64,000 bases of DNA from contig JBBHKE010000776.1 of NCBI GenBank assembly GCA_037447655.1, positions 41,509 to 105,508 of the forward strand, written 5' to 3'. This DNA is from Zygnema cylindricum. Lineage: Eukaryota > Streptophyta > Zygnematophyceae > Zygnematales > Zygnemataceae. Each line of letters opens with the position of its first letter. The first letter of the stretch is position 1. The notes beneath the pieces are model-generated. The model searched no databases. It was given only the letters and a program-made list of their open reading frames with translations, and was not told the DNA's origin. Positions 22,421 through 33,076 of the stretch are shown piece after piece. A program made the position numbers and the translations under genes.

Positions 22421-22472
22421 ATTTCTTTTATTTTCATCTCAATATACTTCCTAGTTTTCGCTTGAGGGGGAG

Positions 22473-22924
22473 TGTTAAGGGACATTTAGCGTCAGTTTAT
22501 TTTTGTCTTGCCCGTACTTTTTTTACGTCGGTCAAGTCTTGTTGACCATCTTATCCCGACGACTCACTTTAGGTCCTGTCTGTACTTCCATACATCGGTC
22601 TAGTCTTTTGTACTTATTCGTTGAATACGTCGGTCTAGTATTTTTTTACGTACAAGTCCTTTGACCGTCGATCCAGTTCTTTGGGCGACGGTCCAGTCTT
22701 TCTTTTTGTCCTACACACATTTATTAGAATCTAGACTAGGATCCCTTTGTTACAGCGCACCGTAGAGCGCTTAGACTCTACAGTGATTAGTATTGTATAT
22801 TTTGTATATAAGTGACTCTTCTCACTTAATGAAATTATCCCAAATACAAATCAATTCCTCTCTCCAATGCATTGATCTTTCTCTTGTGTACAATTTCATG
22901 GCTTCCGCCAATCAACCTCCAATA
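22473..22924 (+). repeat. 3' LTR of element 3
   Basis: A 452-bp copy of 17528-17985 with scattered substitutions. It is preceded by the polypurine tract CTTGAGGGGGAG (22461-22472). Confidence 0.9.
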
Positions 22925-22929
22925 TTAGG

Positions 22930-23519
22930 AAGCCATGGCGAAAAGTTTTGGGTTAAATGATATTGATGCTGTCAAAAGTGATCTTAAAAACAATCACATT
23001 GCCACAAAAACCTAAGGCAAATAACAATATCACAAGAAACTAAAAGTCCACAACGTCCCAAAAAGACGGCGTCTTCAATATTGAATAGTCACAAAACTAT
23101 CCAACGTCCAAAACCATTATAAATTTAAGTAACAATTTCGTTTTTGAACATCACAACACTCTAAAAATTAGTATGGAGAATCTTCACTAAAAGACAAACT
23201 TACATTGCTAAGTTAGGATTACATAGGCACACACCCAAAGATCGTTTAAAGTATTTAGTGGTGTAGATATGTAAAAAAAGGTAAAAATTTGCAACGATAT
23301 TAGTTTTACTATTTTGTTGTCAAACATTGACTTTTGTGTGGAGCGTTTGTTTTCTTATATTACTCTTGTTTCGAATTTTTTTCTCATTTCGTCCAAGCGT
23401 AAAAGTGGCCGAAAAGGTGCACAAAAACACAAAAAATGTTTTGGTCTTTCCATCTTTTTAATTTTTGACTACACCTGCGACGATCTTACGACTACGTCTC
23501 AGTCAACTTCAACCGAGCC
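22930..23519. other. Non-coding spacer
   Basis: No gene seen. It is AT-rich with CAACGTCC-type words that weakly recall 1880-2170. Confidence 0.4.
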
Positions 23520-24075
23520 GCACCAAGGGAGGGAGGGAGGGAGGGAGGCAGAGAGGGAGAGAGGGAGAGAGGGAGGTGAAGAGGAAGGAGGTGGAGAGGG
23601 GCAAATGGAAAGGAGATGGCGGTGGAGGGAGGGAGGTGTGGTTGTGGAGAGAGAGGGAGGTTGAGAGGTCAAGAGGGAGGGAGAGAGGTGGAGAGGGAGG
23701 GAGGACCGGAGGGAGTTAGGGTGGGGGAGAGGACGAGAGGGAGGGAGGTGGAGAAGTAAGAGGGAAGGAGGTGGGAGGGAGGAAATGAGAGAGGGGGAGA
23801 GGGAGGTGAGAGTTAGAGAGAGAGCGAGGGAGGTGGAAAGGGAGAGAGGTAGGGAGGTGGAGAGGGAGGGGAGAGGGATGTATCGAGGGAGGAAGGCAGC
23901 GAAGGAGGAAAAGAAGGGAGAAAAGGGAGGTCGGGAGAGAGTGTGGAGAGAGGCAGTTGGGAGAGAGGCAAGGGGAGAGGGAAGGGAAACGGAGGGAGGT
24001 AGGGAGGGAGGGAGGGAGGAAGGGAGGGAGGGAGGGAGGGAGGGAGGGAAGGAAGGAAGGAAGGAAAGGAGGAAT
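23520..24075. repeat. Purine-only low-complexity tract (GGGA/GGAGA arrays)
   Basis: About 555 bases are almost wholly A and G on the plus strand, in irregular GGGA, GGAGG and GAGA units, ending in (GGAA)n-like repeats. Long apparent frames on both strands are by-products of this bias. It has mirror-repeat character suited to triplex formation (inference). Confidence 0.9.
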
Positions 24076-24266
24076 GTCATCCAAACGTATTTTAATCTGC
24101 ATAATTTCCATGCCTAAAGTTTCGCCTGCATGCAGTTCTGACACCAAAGTGAACGCCAAAATTTTGCATCCGTCGCCGGCTTCTACATATTGCGAAAGCT
24201 AAAAAATCTGCGATTTTATTGGACCGACAAAATGAACCAAAAAGCAGGGAACAGGACAGAACTATA

Positions 24267-24482
24267 CACCGTGTATCGTTGTTAGTGTTACTATTTTTTT
24301 CGCCATTTAAAACATCTTTTCTCCGTACACACTTCTCCGAATGCCAATATGACGGTTGCAATTGAAAGGTAAGGTTCTCAGCTTTCGATATGCGGTCTCA
24401 AATTGAAAAAGCCGACAAGTGTACAGAAAAAAGATGTTTTAAGTGGCGAAAAAATAATTAACACTAACAGAGATACACGGTG
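24267..24482. mobile_element. TA-type foldback MITE, short form, copy B
   Basis: Complete 216-bp copy flanked by TA (24265-24266 and 24483-24484). The long inverted arms (about 75 bases) contain ACTTAAAACATCTTTTCTCC-type sequence and its complement. No coding. Confidence 0.82.
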
Positions 24483-24484
24483 TA

Positions 24485-24732
24485 GTGTCCTTTTCCGATG
24501 GTGGCTTGTTTTCAACCATAGATGTTTCATTCATACTATGCGCACGGAAAAGTATTTTGAAAAAGAACGCATATGCGCATTATTCAAAATTTCACATTTT
24601 TTAAAATGCGTTGACCGACTTTGACCTATTATATAATAAAAATACGAAAAACTCAAAAAAAAAAATCAGAATATAATACAATACGACATCTTAAACGATT
24701 AAAGTATATCCGTACATACCGCGGAAATGAAG
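24485..24732. other. Non-coding spacer
   Basis: AT-rich sequence between two MITEs; nothing recognised. Confidence 0.4.
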
Positions 24733-24734
24733 TA

Positions 24735-24949
24735 CACCGCGAATCGTTATTGGTGTCATAGTTTAAATAGCGTAAAAAAAAAAGTGTTATTGATTCTAGT
24801 TTAGTGCGAGAGACGTGGCATGTTATGGTCCACGTCCTTAAATAGCGCTTCTATAATATTTATGAAAATCATGTATACTAATTGCGGAAAAAAATAAAAA
24901 ATTTAAGAACCCAAATACGTGACTTTGACAACAATAACGATTCGCGGTG
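24735..24949. mobile_element. TA-type inverted-repeat element, copy I
   Basis: Starts CACCGCGAATCGTTATTGG after TA (24733-24734) and ends CGATTCGCGGTG before TA (24950-24951). The internal sequence differs from the short foldback form. It abuts copy G. Confidence 0.78.
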
Positions 24950-24951
24950 TA

Positions 24952-25443
24952 CACCGCGAATTGTAATTAGAGTAAAGAAAAAATTAGAGTAAAAATAGAA
25001 AAAAATATATTAGAGTTATAAACTCTAGTTTGAGTTAGAACTTTTTCAAAAAAGAATTTTACTCTAATTTGGGCGTATATTTGGGCACTGAATATATCCA
25101 CTGTAAATTAAGTATAAGTACAGAATCTGACAAAACATACAGTTTCCCGTCATTATGACGTTAGCATTACGTGGTTTGTTAAAACGCAGTTACATGAAAA
25201 CGGCCTGTACTAAATCATTATTTGTACTTTTTTACTCAACAAAGTACAATTTTGCACCTTCAAACACCGACTGTACGCCACACTATTTAAAACGGAACTG
25301 TATTAGAGTTATTAACGCTCATTCAAAAAGTACATTAAATAACGTAAAGGATAATTTAAAAAAATGTACTCTATTTCTAGTGATAGAGCCAAAATTTGGG
25401 GTGACGGAATTAGCGTGCAGAACTCTAATTGCAATTCGCGGTG
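24952..25443. mobile_element. TA-type inverted-repeat element, long form, copy G
   Basis: Starts CACCGCGAATTGTAATTAG and ends CAATTCGCGGTG before TA (25444-25445). It is 492 bp. The internal region 25092-25443 is homologous to 27826-28184. No transposase. Confidence 0.8.
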
Positions 25444-25445
25444 TA

Positions 25446-26347
25446 ACGTATGTATTTTTTTTTAAACTCTGTACATACCTCCTGTCCGCACAATCTACAT
25501 TCATACTTTCCGTACGTTTATACAAATTCATTCCGTATACTTTGTCCGTACACGAAAACTATACGAAATTTACGAAAAGTTCAAAAAACCCAAAAAAAAA
25601 CGCATAATCGTAAAATATTCGAAATTTTAACGAATGAAACATCTATGTTTTCAACCCACACTGACAAAAAGTCCAGTATTGGAAAGACTCTTCACACCGT
25701 CAAAAACCGCTTGATGGCTTGAGGCCGTGAGCTGATTCGCACGTGTGGAATAGTATATGATTTCGACAAGTGCCATAGACCAAACGCATTTTAATATGGT
25801 CCTTAGGAAATTTCGTATGTTCAAACGTACGTATACGATTAAATGATTAATGTATCGTATAAAAGATGAGTCGTACTAAAACTTTTAACATACGATTTTT
25901 GTTACGAGTCGATATCTTACAATCAAAAGCCAATTTTGGTTGTTGGTCTAGTTGAGCTCCTTGTCCAGTAATAGACAACTGTAGCTGATTGTTGAATCCA
26001 TTTTTCTATTGCGGTACAGTCGATTTCGTAATTTACAATTTTCCCTTGGAGGAGGTCGTTTCTTTGACCACTATTTGGCCGCATTATTTGCTTTGCCAAT
26101 GTACGGCTGCCGACAGGACGGCAACATTTTGCCAAATTTAGGGTGAACCTCCATCAGGCGAAAAGTGAGGTTCATTACTGAAAAAAATGCATTTCCGTAC
26201 AGGGCCAACGCATTTTCGTACATGGGCGTACTTTTTTTTTTTTAAAACATGACTACTGGAGACTCTACAAGATTCTCCAAACTTATAGGCGACAACGTCG
26301 ACCGTCCGATTATGTGTTTTCAAAGCAAGCGGTCATTCTATGTACAG
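25446..26347. other. Non-coding spacer
   Basis: No gene recognised; only short AT-rich frames. GTGAACCTCCATCAGGCG at about 26140 recurs weakly at 39770 and 39830. Confidence 0.4.
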
Positions 26348-26349
26348 TA

Positions 26350-26375
26350 CACGGCCAATCGCTATTAGCGTAGTG
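26350..26375. mobile_element. Left end of a TA-type element cut by an LTR insertion
   Basis: CACGGCCAATCGCTATTAGCG after TA (26348-26349) is the family terminus. It breaks at 26375, where the lone LTR begins (TGTTGATATTTG), so the LTR probably landed in this element. Confidence 0.5.
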
Positions 26376-26558
26376 TGTTGATATTTGAGTATTTTCTAGG
26401 TCGATTTCAGGATAGGAAAATAGCAGAGGCAGTCTGCCTCTAACTTCTTCTCCAAGCCCCCACACTTGTTGTAGTCACTAGAGGCTGAAGAGGAAGCCAG
26501 AGCCATGGCTGCCAAAGCTGTCTAGAGAGATAGGTAGTAGAATCTGAGTAGATTTACC

Positions 26559-26638
26559 AAAAGGTATGACGGACCCAAGATTTGATCTTGGAACCTGCTG
26601 TCCGTCATAATAGCCGTTAGCCTTGACCGTTTAGTCTA
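26559..26638 (-). promoter_or_regulatory. tRNA-like module antisense in lone LTR
   Basis: On the minus strand the A box TAGACTAAACGG (26638-26627) matches 11 of 12. The B-box-like AGATCAAATCT is at 26588-26578. TGACGGAC (26607-26600) pairs with GTCCGTCA (26574-26567) as an 8-bp acceptor-like stem. TTTT (26562-26559) follows. Order, orientation and LTR position equal those in element 1, while the sequence differs. Confidence 0.5.
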
Positions 26639-27302
26639 GCACTTGTGCTAAGTGATAAAGGGTTTGATAAGTATTTAAACAGATAAACGTAAGTTTTCCC
26701 ATTTAACTAGATTACGGTCTATAGGACATAGAAACAGTTGTACTATTAGTACCGGACGAAACAAATAGTACGGACATTTGTTTCAACGGTTCGTATTTAA
26801 TACCCATATCAATCGGACGGCCGTGGTTAGCCCCGGTCTCGCGGAAAGGACAATTTGGCGGTTTTCGGACTCCGCCACTCCGGATGACACGTGGCAACAA
26901 CGTACGGGATTACGGAATTTCCGGAACGGCAGAAAACAAATCCGGAAGTGACAAATGTCGCACTATGGCGACATCGTACAATGTACGTACAGAAAGTACT
27001 CCGGCAATTGTACTTTCTTGTACGGTACAATTTTTCTGACGCAGCATGACCTGGCGCCACGTGGAGAGAAAAGATTTGGAAGCATGAATATCGGAGATTA
27101 TAAGAGCGAATCCGAATAAAACATGTGTTGACTTTTTGAGCCGTGTCGTACGATAATCGTACAAAAGGTACACCGGCATCTGTACCTTTATGTACTATAC
27201 ACTAATGCGATTGGTCCGTACCTCAGTACTAGAGGGTTTAGAGAGGGGTTTAGGACTTCGAATATTTCTGGTAGGTAGCTGCCTCTCCCAGAGAGCACCT
27301 TG

Positions 27303-27309
27303 TATAAAT
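27303..27309 (+). promoter_or_regulatory. LTR TATA box (lone LTR)
   Basis: TATAAAT in CTTGTATAAATGGC, aligned with the box of element 2. Confidence 0.68.
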
Positions 27310-27478
27310 GGCAAACTTTGGCCAGCCATAACTATCAACTCAGTTGACCAAATTCAGTGATTCTTATTGCTGCGGACTCAGGGGAGTCCAGGCTACACAG
27401 GGGCATAGTCGGTCAGAGTCTTTGCCTACCTGGGTGGCTGCAATTCTTAAGGAAAGTCAAAGTAGGTGAATGTGTCCA

Positions 27479-27488
27479 NNNNNNNNNN
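27479..27488. other. Assembly gap (10 N)
   Basis: A run of ten N directly after the lone LTR. A retrotransposon body could be missing here. Confidence 0.99.
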
Positions 27489-27528
27489 CATCCGCAAAAA
27501 ACCATCCGGAAAACATCCGGCGGAAATC

Positions 27529-27680
27529 GCATTCAACACAATGCCCGAAAGGTACACTAGAAGAATCTAGCGATGAAAGTAGTTGCTGGCAGGCTAGCAG
27601 GCTTAGACTGCTATCAGGATTGCATTCAACACAATACCCGAAAAGTACACTAGAAGAATTTAGCAATGAAAGTAGTTGTC
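27529..27680 (+). repeat. Tandem duplication, unit about 95 bases
   Basis: GCATTCAACACAATGCCCG with the following ~38 bases to GATGAAAGTAGTTG (27529-27585) recurs at about 27624-27680 with few changes. Confidence 0.78.
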
Positions 27681-27689
27681 GGACGATCG

Positions 27690-27812
27690 GACGGTCGTTG
27701 ATGAAAGTAGCGATCTAAGAAGATCACATGGAAAGCCCGTAACACAACTTACGCTAAAGGCGGCCTACAAAAGGCCTACCAAAAAACGCCTACTTTTGAA
27801 CTATGATTTAAG
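27690..27812. repeat. Dispersed repeat, matches 39640-39766
   Basis: About 120 bases (GATCGGACGGTCG ... ACTTTTGAACTATGAT) are nearly identical to 39640-39766, roughly 90 percent by eye. Here it joins directly onto truncated copy H of the TA-type element. Confidence 0.8.
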
Positions 27813-27825
27813 TATTCTAATTTGA

Positions 27826-28184
27826 CGCGGTGAATATCTCTACTGTAAATTAGGTTTTCGTACAGAATCTGACAAAACGTACAGTTTATCGTCACTATGA
27901 CGTTTGCATTACGTGGTTTGTTAAAATGCAATTGCATGATAACGACCTGTATTAAATCATTATTTGTACTTTTTTACTTAATAAAGTACAATTTTGCACG
28001 GTCAGACACCGACTGTACGCCACACTATTTAAAACGACATTGTATTGGAGTTATTAACGCTCATTCAAAAAGTACCTTAAATAGTTAATGAAAATTTTTG
28101 AATCATCTACTCTATTTAACGTGATAGAGTCGAGATTTAGGGCGACCAAATTAGCGTTATTTACTCTAATTACGATTCACGGTG
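27826..28184. mobile_element. TA-type inverted-repeat element, long form, copy H, left end missing
   Basis: Collinear with 25092-25443 of copy G. It ends CGATTCACGGTG before TA (28185-28186). The first ~140 bases are absent and replaced by the dispersed repeat at 27690-27812. Confidence 0.78.
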
Positions 28185-28186
28185 TA

Positions 28187-30490
28187 GTGTTGCGGATCAT
28201 ACAAAAATGTCATCCATTCCGTACAATAATCAGGTGTGGCTTAGGGACCGATATTAGCGGTTTTCTGGTTTCTCATGCGAAACTGCATTGCCTATCGTTA
28301 TTAAAGTTCCTGACGCTCATCCGGTCACGACTTTTTTTGGCCGAAAATCATAAAATAGTGTTAACAACACTATATAAAAGAGTGGGCTATAGTTTGCCAC
28401 ATCTACTTGAATTGTATGTTCAAAATTTATATCAACACTAATAAATCTTTAAAGCTAATATAAAGGGTAGTGTAGTTCTTACGACATAATTTTGTCTTTA
28501 ACCTTTTACTTAAAACTTCTCTTAAGATATATTATGGGTTTTACGGTATTTTAGAGTTTTTCTGGTCTTTGATTTTGATATTTTTTGACAGGTTCTTAAC
28601 TTTTGAAAATTTCAATTATTTATTAGAAGGAAAATATTTTGCCTTTAGGTGTCATATCTAACAACCCTCAATATTGAAGAAATTTATTAACATGGGGTGG
28701 CACTGAATCATAGATAAAACATTCACGTTTCCTATATACCAATGGTCTAATCTAAAGAGCTACGAGTAAAGTCGAGAGCCCTATCGCTTTCAAAAGCCGA
28801 AAACTGACGGTCACACTTTTATACTACACATTACAACATCAACTTCATTTTTAGGCGTGAAGGTAATTGCACATTATTCTGGGTCGTATCCACTGTGATT
28901 TGAGAACCTATGGTCCACTAGTAATAACACCAGTTGGTATTTCTTCTTTCTCGCTAAGGGTTTTTATACGTATCTTTTGTGCAACCAACAATGGGCCGCA
29001 ATTGGTGCTTTTATGAATAGTGTTGTATTTCAAAAAAAAATCCAATCGTCATACTTTTGATGTAATAAAATCATGTCCTCATTCCAACGATTGCAAAAGG
29101 ATCCGCCTTAAGTTCACAATACATGCCCTTTCACGTTTCTTATTCAACCCTCTTCCACAAAAAGGAAATTTACATCTTCGTTATTCCCACTTTAATAAAC
29201 TTAAAGAGACTTAATAGACTTAATAGTAAAGAGGACAAAAAAAGCAGTTTTTTCAGGCTTTGTATTCTAGAGTCTTACGTATTATTAGCACAGTATGCGA
29301 CGCATCACTTAACACCTCACTTGAAACACATCCACGGTTTTTAGGTTTTATATGAATGTACTAGACTTGACAAACTATGTCACTATTATACTTTTCCTTG
29401 TCGTGCATATGTCAATAACGTGAAGATGCATGCAATATTATCAGCTGTGCTCCACTTAAACCGAAATGATGAAAATATGTGGTGAATGAAATAAGACATG
29501 AAAGAGAAAAATGAATAAATATAACAACAGGCAAGGTGAAAGAAAAAGAACGGTCTACAACTTAGCTGGTTATGGTTAGGTCGGTTTATTACTAGGCCGA
29601 TGGATGACCACAAGGCCCCACGGTCTATTTATATTCCTTGCAGGAGTTAACTTATCAAGGATAATCTGAATTTATACTTAAATAAAACAAATCAAAGCAT
29701 AAACAACCGAGAAAGATAAATAAAAACTGAAAATGACAATATGCCCGACACTTATGAGGTTTGAGATAGCCAAACTCAAAAGATGCGCATAAGCCAAATA
29801 GAAATAAATACACAATCACAAGAAATAAAAACAACAAATCAATAATCCCAACATGCAACTTCCACGATAATTAAAGTTCAGCCACAGCCGGGGAAAGAAG
29901 TTTGTGTCGCGAGAACGCGGTCGAAATCCACTAAAAAGGACGAGAAATGTGAAGGGAAACCGTGTAGGTCTTGGCCGAAGCCGTATAGATTAATATGTAA
30001 GGCTTTGCAAGCTATTGATAATGTAATGGAAAACTAGACGCTTCATGCAAAGGCATAAAATTGCCTCTAAGCTGTCTGGACAATTTAACAAATAAAAAGA
30101 TGGCTGCAGAAAATCCTCAATACTGAAAATAAATAAAATGAATAATTCCTGCACTTGAAAATTGTGTGCAGGAAATGATCCGAAATGAACTAAGTAACAA
30201 AAAATACGCCTAGTGAAAACAAGCCAATCATAGTACATCGTGCTATGTAAGTATTTGCGAATAGTTTGGATTCAGCCAATAGGAGGCCGTATTCCTATGC
30301 CCTACGTTACAGAATCTATAACCTACGGATTAAAACTCTTCCTATCTACATGTGAATGCATGAACCTCCAAATGGTTCACGACTTAAAATGGTCCAATGA
30401 CGTCACTTCGTCAGAACTGACAATCGCTTTGTCTGTCACACGCGTCAACGGTATAGATATAACCTTTCGAAATTGTATATTTTCGCATTG
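28187..30490. other. Non-coding spacer
   Basis: About 2.3 kb without a recognisable gene. ATAGTGTTAACAACACTATA at 28355-28374, itself palindromic, recurs at about 38780-38800 within a weakly similar ~150-base context. Confidence 0.45.
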
Positions 30491-30910
30491 ACGATCGAGA
30501 TGCTCCTTCGCGCGAAACGGTCAAATTTGTCGTCGGCCGGAATTTCGTAGATGTAGGTACAATAGATTATTTGTACGGCCGAGAATTCGAAAACAGGTCG
30601 TCGGCGGATAATCCGGGAAATGAAAGCAGGTACGTCAGAATCGCAAGTACGGTCCAATTTGTGGCCGCGGGAATTGTGGTCAACGTAAGTCTTACGATCG
30701 ACGCGAAATATTCGAATCTTCCATCGGCGGAAATCGCGGAAAATATATGTCGTACGGTATGACCGCGAGTACGGTCCAAATCGTCATCACGGGAATTGCG
30801 GGAAATATAGGTCGTACAGTCAAAAATACATATGTACGGTCGATGCGTACGGCAATGTAAAAATGTACGGTCGACGCGAACGCGAAATGTAGGTATGTAC
30901 GGTCCTGTAA
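30490..30910. repeat. Degenerate GC-richer minisatellite
   Basis: Irregular units of roughly 60-75 bases repeat the words GTACGGTCCAAAT, CGGGAATTG, CGCGAAAT and GTCGTACGGT (clear copies near 30645, 30755 and 30830). CpG and TACG content stands out from the AT-rich surroundings. Open frames on both strands arise from it. Confidence 0.6.
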
Positions 30911-32428
30911 AACCCAAATAACACCCAAATACAAATTAGTGTGGCCGCTGCCCGTCCTAACACCTAAATATAAACAATTAAAATGACCGACGAGATGCGG
31001 CATGACATCCTTAAATACTTCAACTCGCACGAGCATAAGTTTGAAACCTAATCTTGTAGCCTCTCGGATTTACCTGAATAAGAAACATATGATTGTACTC
31101 AACACTTTTTTAAACCGAGTGTTTGAAGGCTTGTAGGAAGACAATGGTCAATTTAACTTCTTTGGTAATACAAGTAAGATTGGTGAATTATAAGGTCACG
31201 GTATTCTTATACATCCATTCTATCTCTAAAATGACATTTATATCATTTACCAAATTTATTATTAAACAATGGTAATGGATGTAAAGCTTACTAATTTTGG
31301 AGACTCGTCATCTCCATCCTCTCTACTAAGTGTGACCTTACAAATGGGTTTGTAGTTGTTGAATTCAAAATAATGGTCGCCATAATTCATCGAACAAAAA
31401 TATCATCCCTTTTCCAATCGTATTTGAACATGCTTTCAAATGTCGGCTCCACAATAAAATCAACATTATCATACAACTTCTAACGGTATAAAGCCTTTGA
31501 ACAAACCTTATCTCAATGGCATTTTCCTCCTTTAAAGCCTTAGTATTGTTGTTAATAGACGTGAGCCGAATCAAGTTGCAGTACTATCATACAAATGTCG
31601 TATTGCATTATAATTTACCCTGCACCAACTAATTGTGTAAAGTATAGATGTCAGCGTTATGCTTACGTTTTTTTGCTATAGTCAACAATCATTTTCAAAC
31701 GTATAACCCAAGGTGTCGAAGGCGACTACCCAACCTAAAATATGCCGTAGACTTTGACAAGATATTGGTAGTTTATACCCAAAATTGCCCATATGCCTCA
31801 ATACATTGTTATTGTTACAATCATCGTTGACAGCATCTTTAATTGTCTTGAGCTCCCCGATAGTTTTTAACCATGACTTCTTCTATTCAAGCAAGTTTCT
31901 TAGATAATTTATAAATTAAATTGCTAAAAACATGTGTAGTTCGGTATAAAATGGGTTTGGTGTTAACAAGATTATTTATCAACTCTATTTTGTAATTTTC
32001 AGCTAAAAAAAAGAGGAATTCAATGAATGTTTTTAGCGACCAGTGTACTGTGCAGTGTAGGTGTCACAACTAGTTTTGCTGTGTTGTTTTTTGACAATGC
32101 TTTCACTTATCGGTGGAACCATAAATTGGTAGTGGCGTATCGGGTCAAACAAAAACAAATGATTTTTAGGTACGTTGACATTCGATATCACATTATCAAG
32201 AGCGATATGCGTCACCAACCTTTGTTTTGTTGGTTGTCGATGGCAAGTTAACCATTATTAAAAATTAAAACGCATACAAATAGATATAAACTTCTAAGTT
32301 TTTAACCCTGTATCAGACTCAAAACTCAACAAACGACAAAGTATTCCAACACAAAACTCACCCTGGCGGACTTATAATTAATTTCCACTTGCCGTGTTTA
32401 ACCTGTTAAATTAATTCACTCTTAACAT
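30911..32428. other. Non-coding spacer
   Basis: Nothing recognised in about 1.5 kb. It ends with ATTAC (32429-32433), the left target duplication of element 4. Confidence 0.45.
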
Positions 32429-32433
32429 ATTAC

Positions 32434-33043
32434 TGTAGGATCTTATAATAAATTCTCACAACATAATTCACCAATAAAAACAGAAATAAATCACAGCGAA
32501 AGCTCATACAAAGCAAGAGGATAATCGGCCAAAAATATTTATAAGTGTTCTTGGCCGAAGCCTCTTACATCGTCACTCTCCTCTCATCTCTCTCTTAATA
32601 TAATAATAATCTCTACTCCATAAAAAGATTTCATATCTGCAGCGCACAGCTGCAGACTTTCTCTCTCCTCTAACTACCTTCCAAGCAAAACAAACAAGGT
32701 CAGCTAGCAAGTCGACAAAATTCTGTCCTATTCCACAAAGGTCTCCAATTCTGTCCTATTCCACGAAGAAACAAAGGAAAATACGAAAAGGAAGATTCCA
32801 CGAAGATAGGCATTCACGCCTCTTCTTCAAATAATAAGTTTTGTGTGTACGAAATGAAACAACTTGCACACGCAAAAATAAAAGTTACGCGAAACGAAAT
32901 AGTACATTTCGTTCGCGGGCGCTCCAATTAATGTCACGAAACGACATCGCACACTTCGTACGATGACGGGAGACTGAACTTCAAAACAAATAGTAATACG
33001 TATGACGATTTGCGATATATTGGCGATTCGTCAATATCCAACA
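32434..33043 (-). repeat. 3' LTR of element 4
   Basis: A 610-bp direct repeat of 37811-38434 with modest divergence, including a short insertion/deletion near 32760. The coding-strand polypurine tract AATAAAAGGGGGA adjoins it (33044-33056). Confidence 0.93.
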
Positions 33044-33076
33044 ATCCCCCTTTTATTGGCGGAATCGCCAAACTTC

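Larger units (their letters stand above)
17528..22924 (+). mobile_element. Ty1/copia LTR retrotransposon (element 3), degenerate
   Basis: LTRs at 17528-17985 and 22473-22924 both begin TGTTAAGGGA and end CCTCCAATA. Flanks are TTAAG (17523-17527) and TTAGG (22925-22929), a target duplication with one mismatch. The primer site at 17986 and the polypurine tract GAGGGGGAG before 22473 are intact. Coding order is Copia. It belongs to a different lineage from elements 1 and 2, with shorter LTRs and pyrimidine-rich, proline-rich gag and linker. Confidence 0.93.
26376..27478 (+). repeat. Lone Copia LTR related to elements 1 and 2, ending at a gap
   Basis: It begins TGTTGATATTTGAGTATTTTCTAGG and follows the LTRs of elements 1 and 2 in order. 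It has the GAGGCAGTCTGCCTC start region, the antisense tRNA-like module, GTAC-rich hairpins, TATAAAT at 27303-27309 and the GGACTCAGGGGAGTC motif near 27370. No Gag sequence or primer site follows before the N run at 27479-27488. It may be a solo LTR, or the 5' LTR of an element lost in the gap. Confidence 0.82.

Noticed and set aside
23499-24159. Pro/Ser/Leu-rich and Gly/Glu/Arg-rich frames of up to 193 codons
   Set aside because: They follow purely from the purine-only tract; every phase is open because stop codons need T on that strand.
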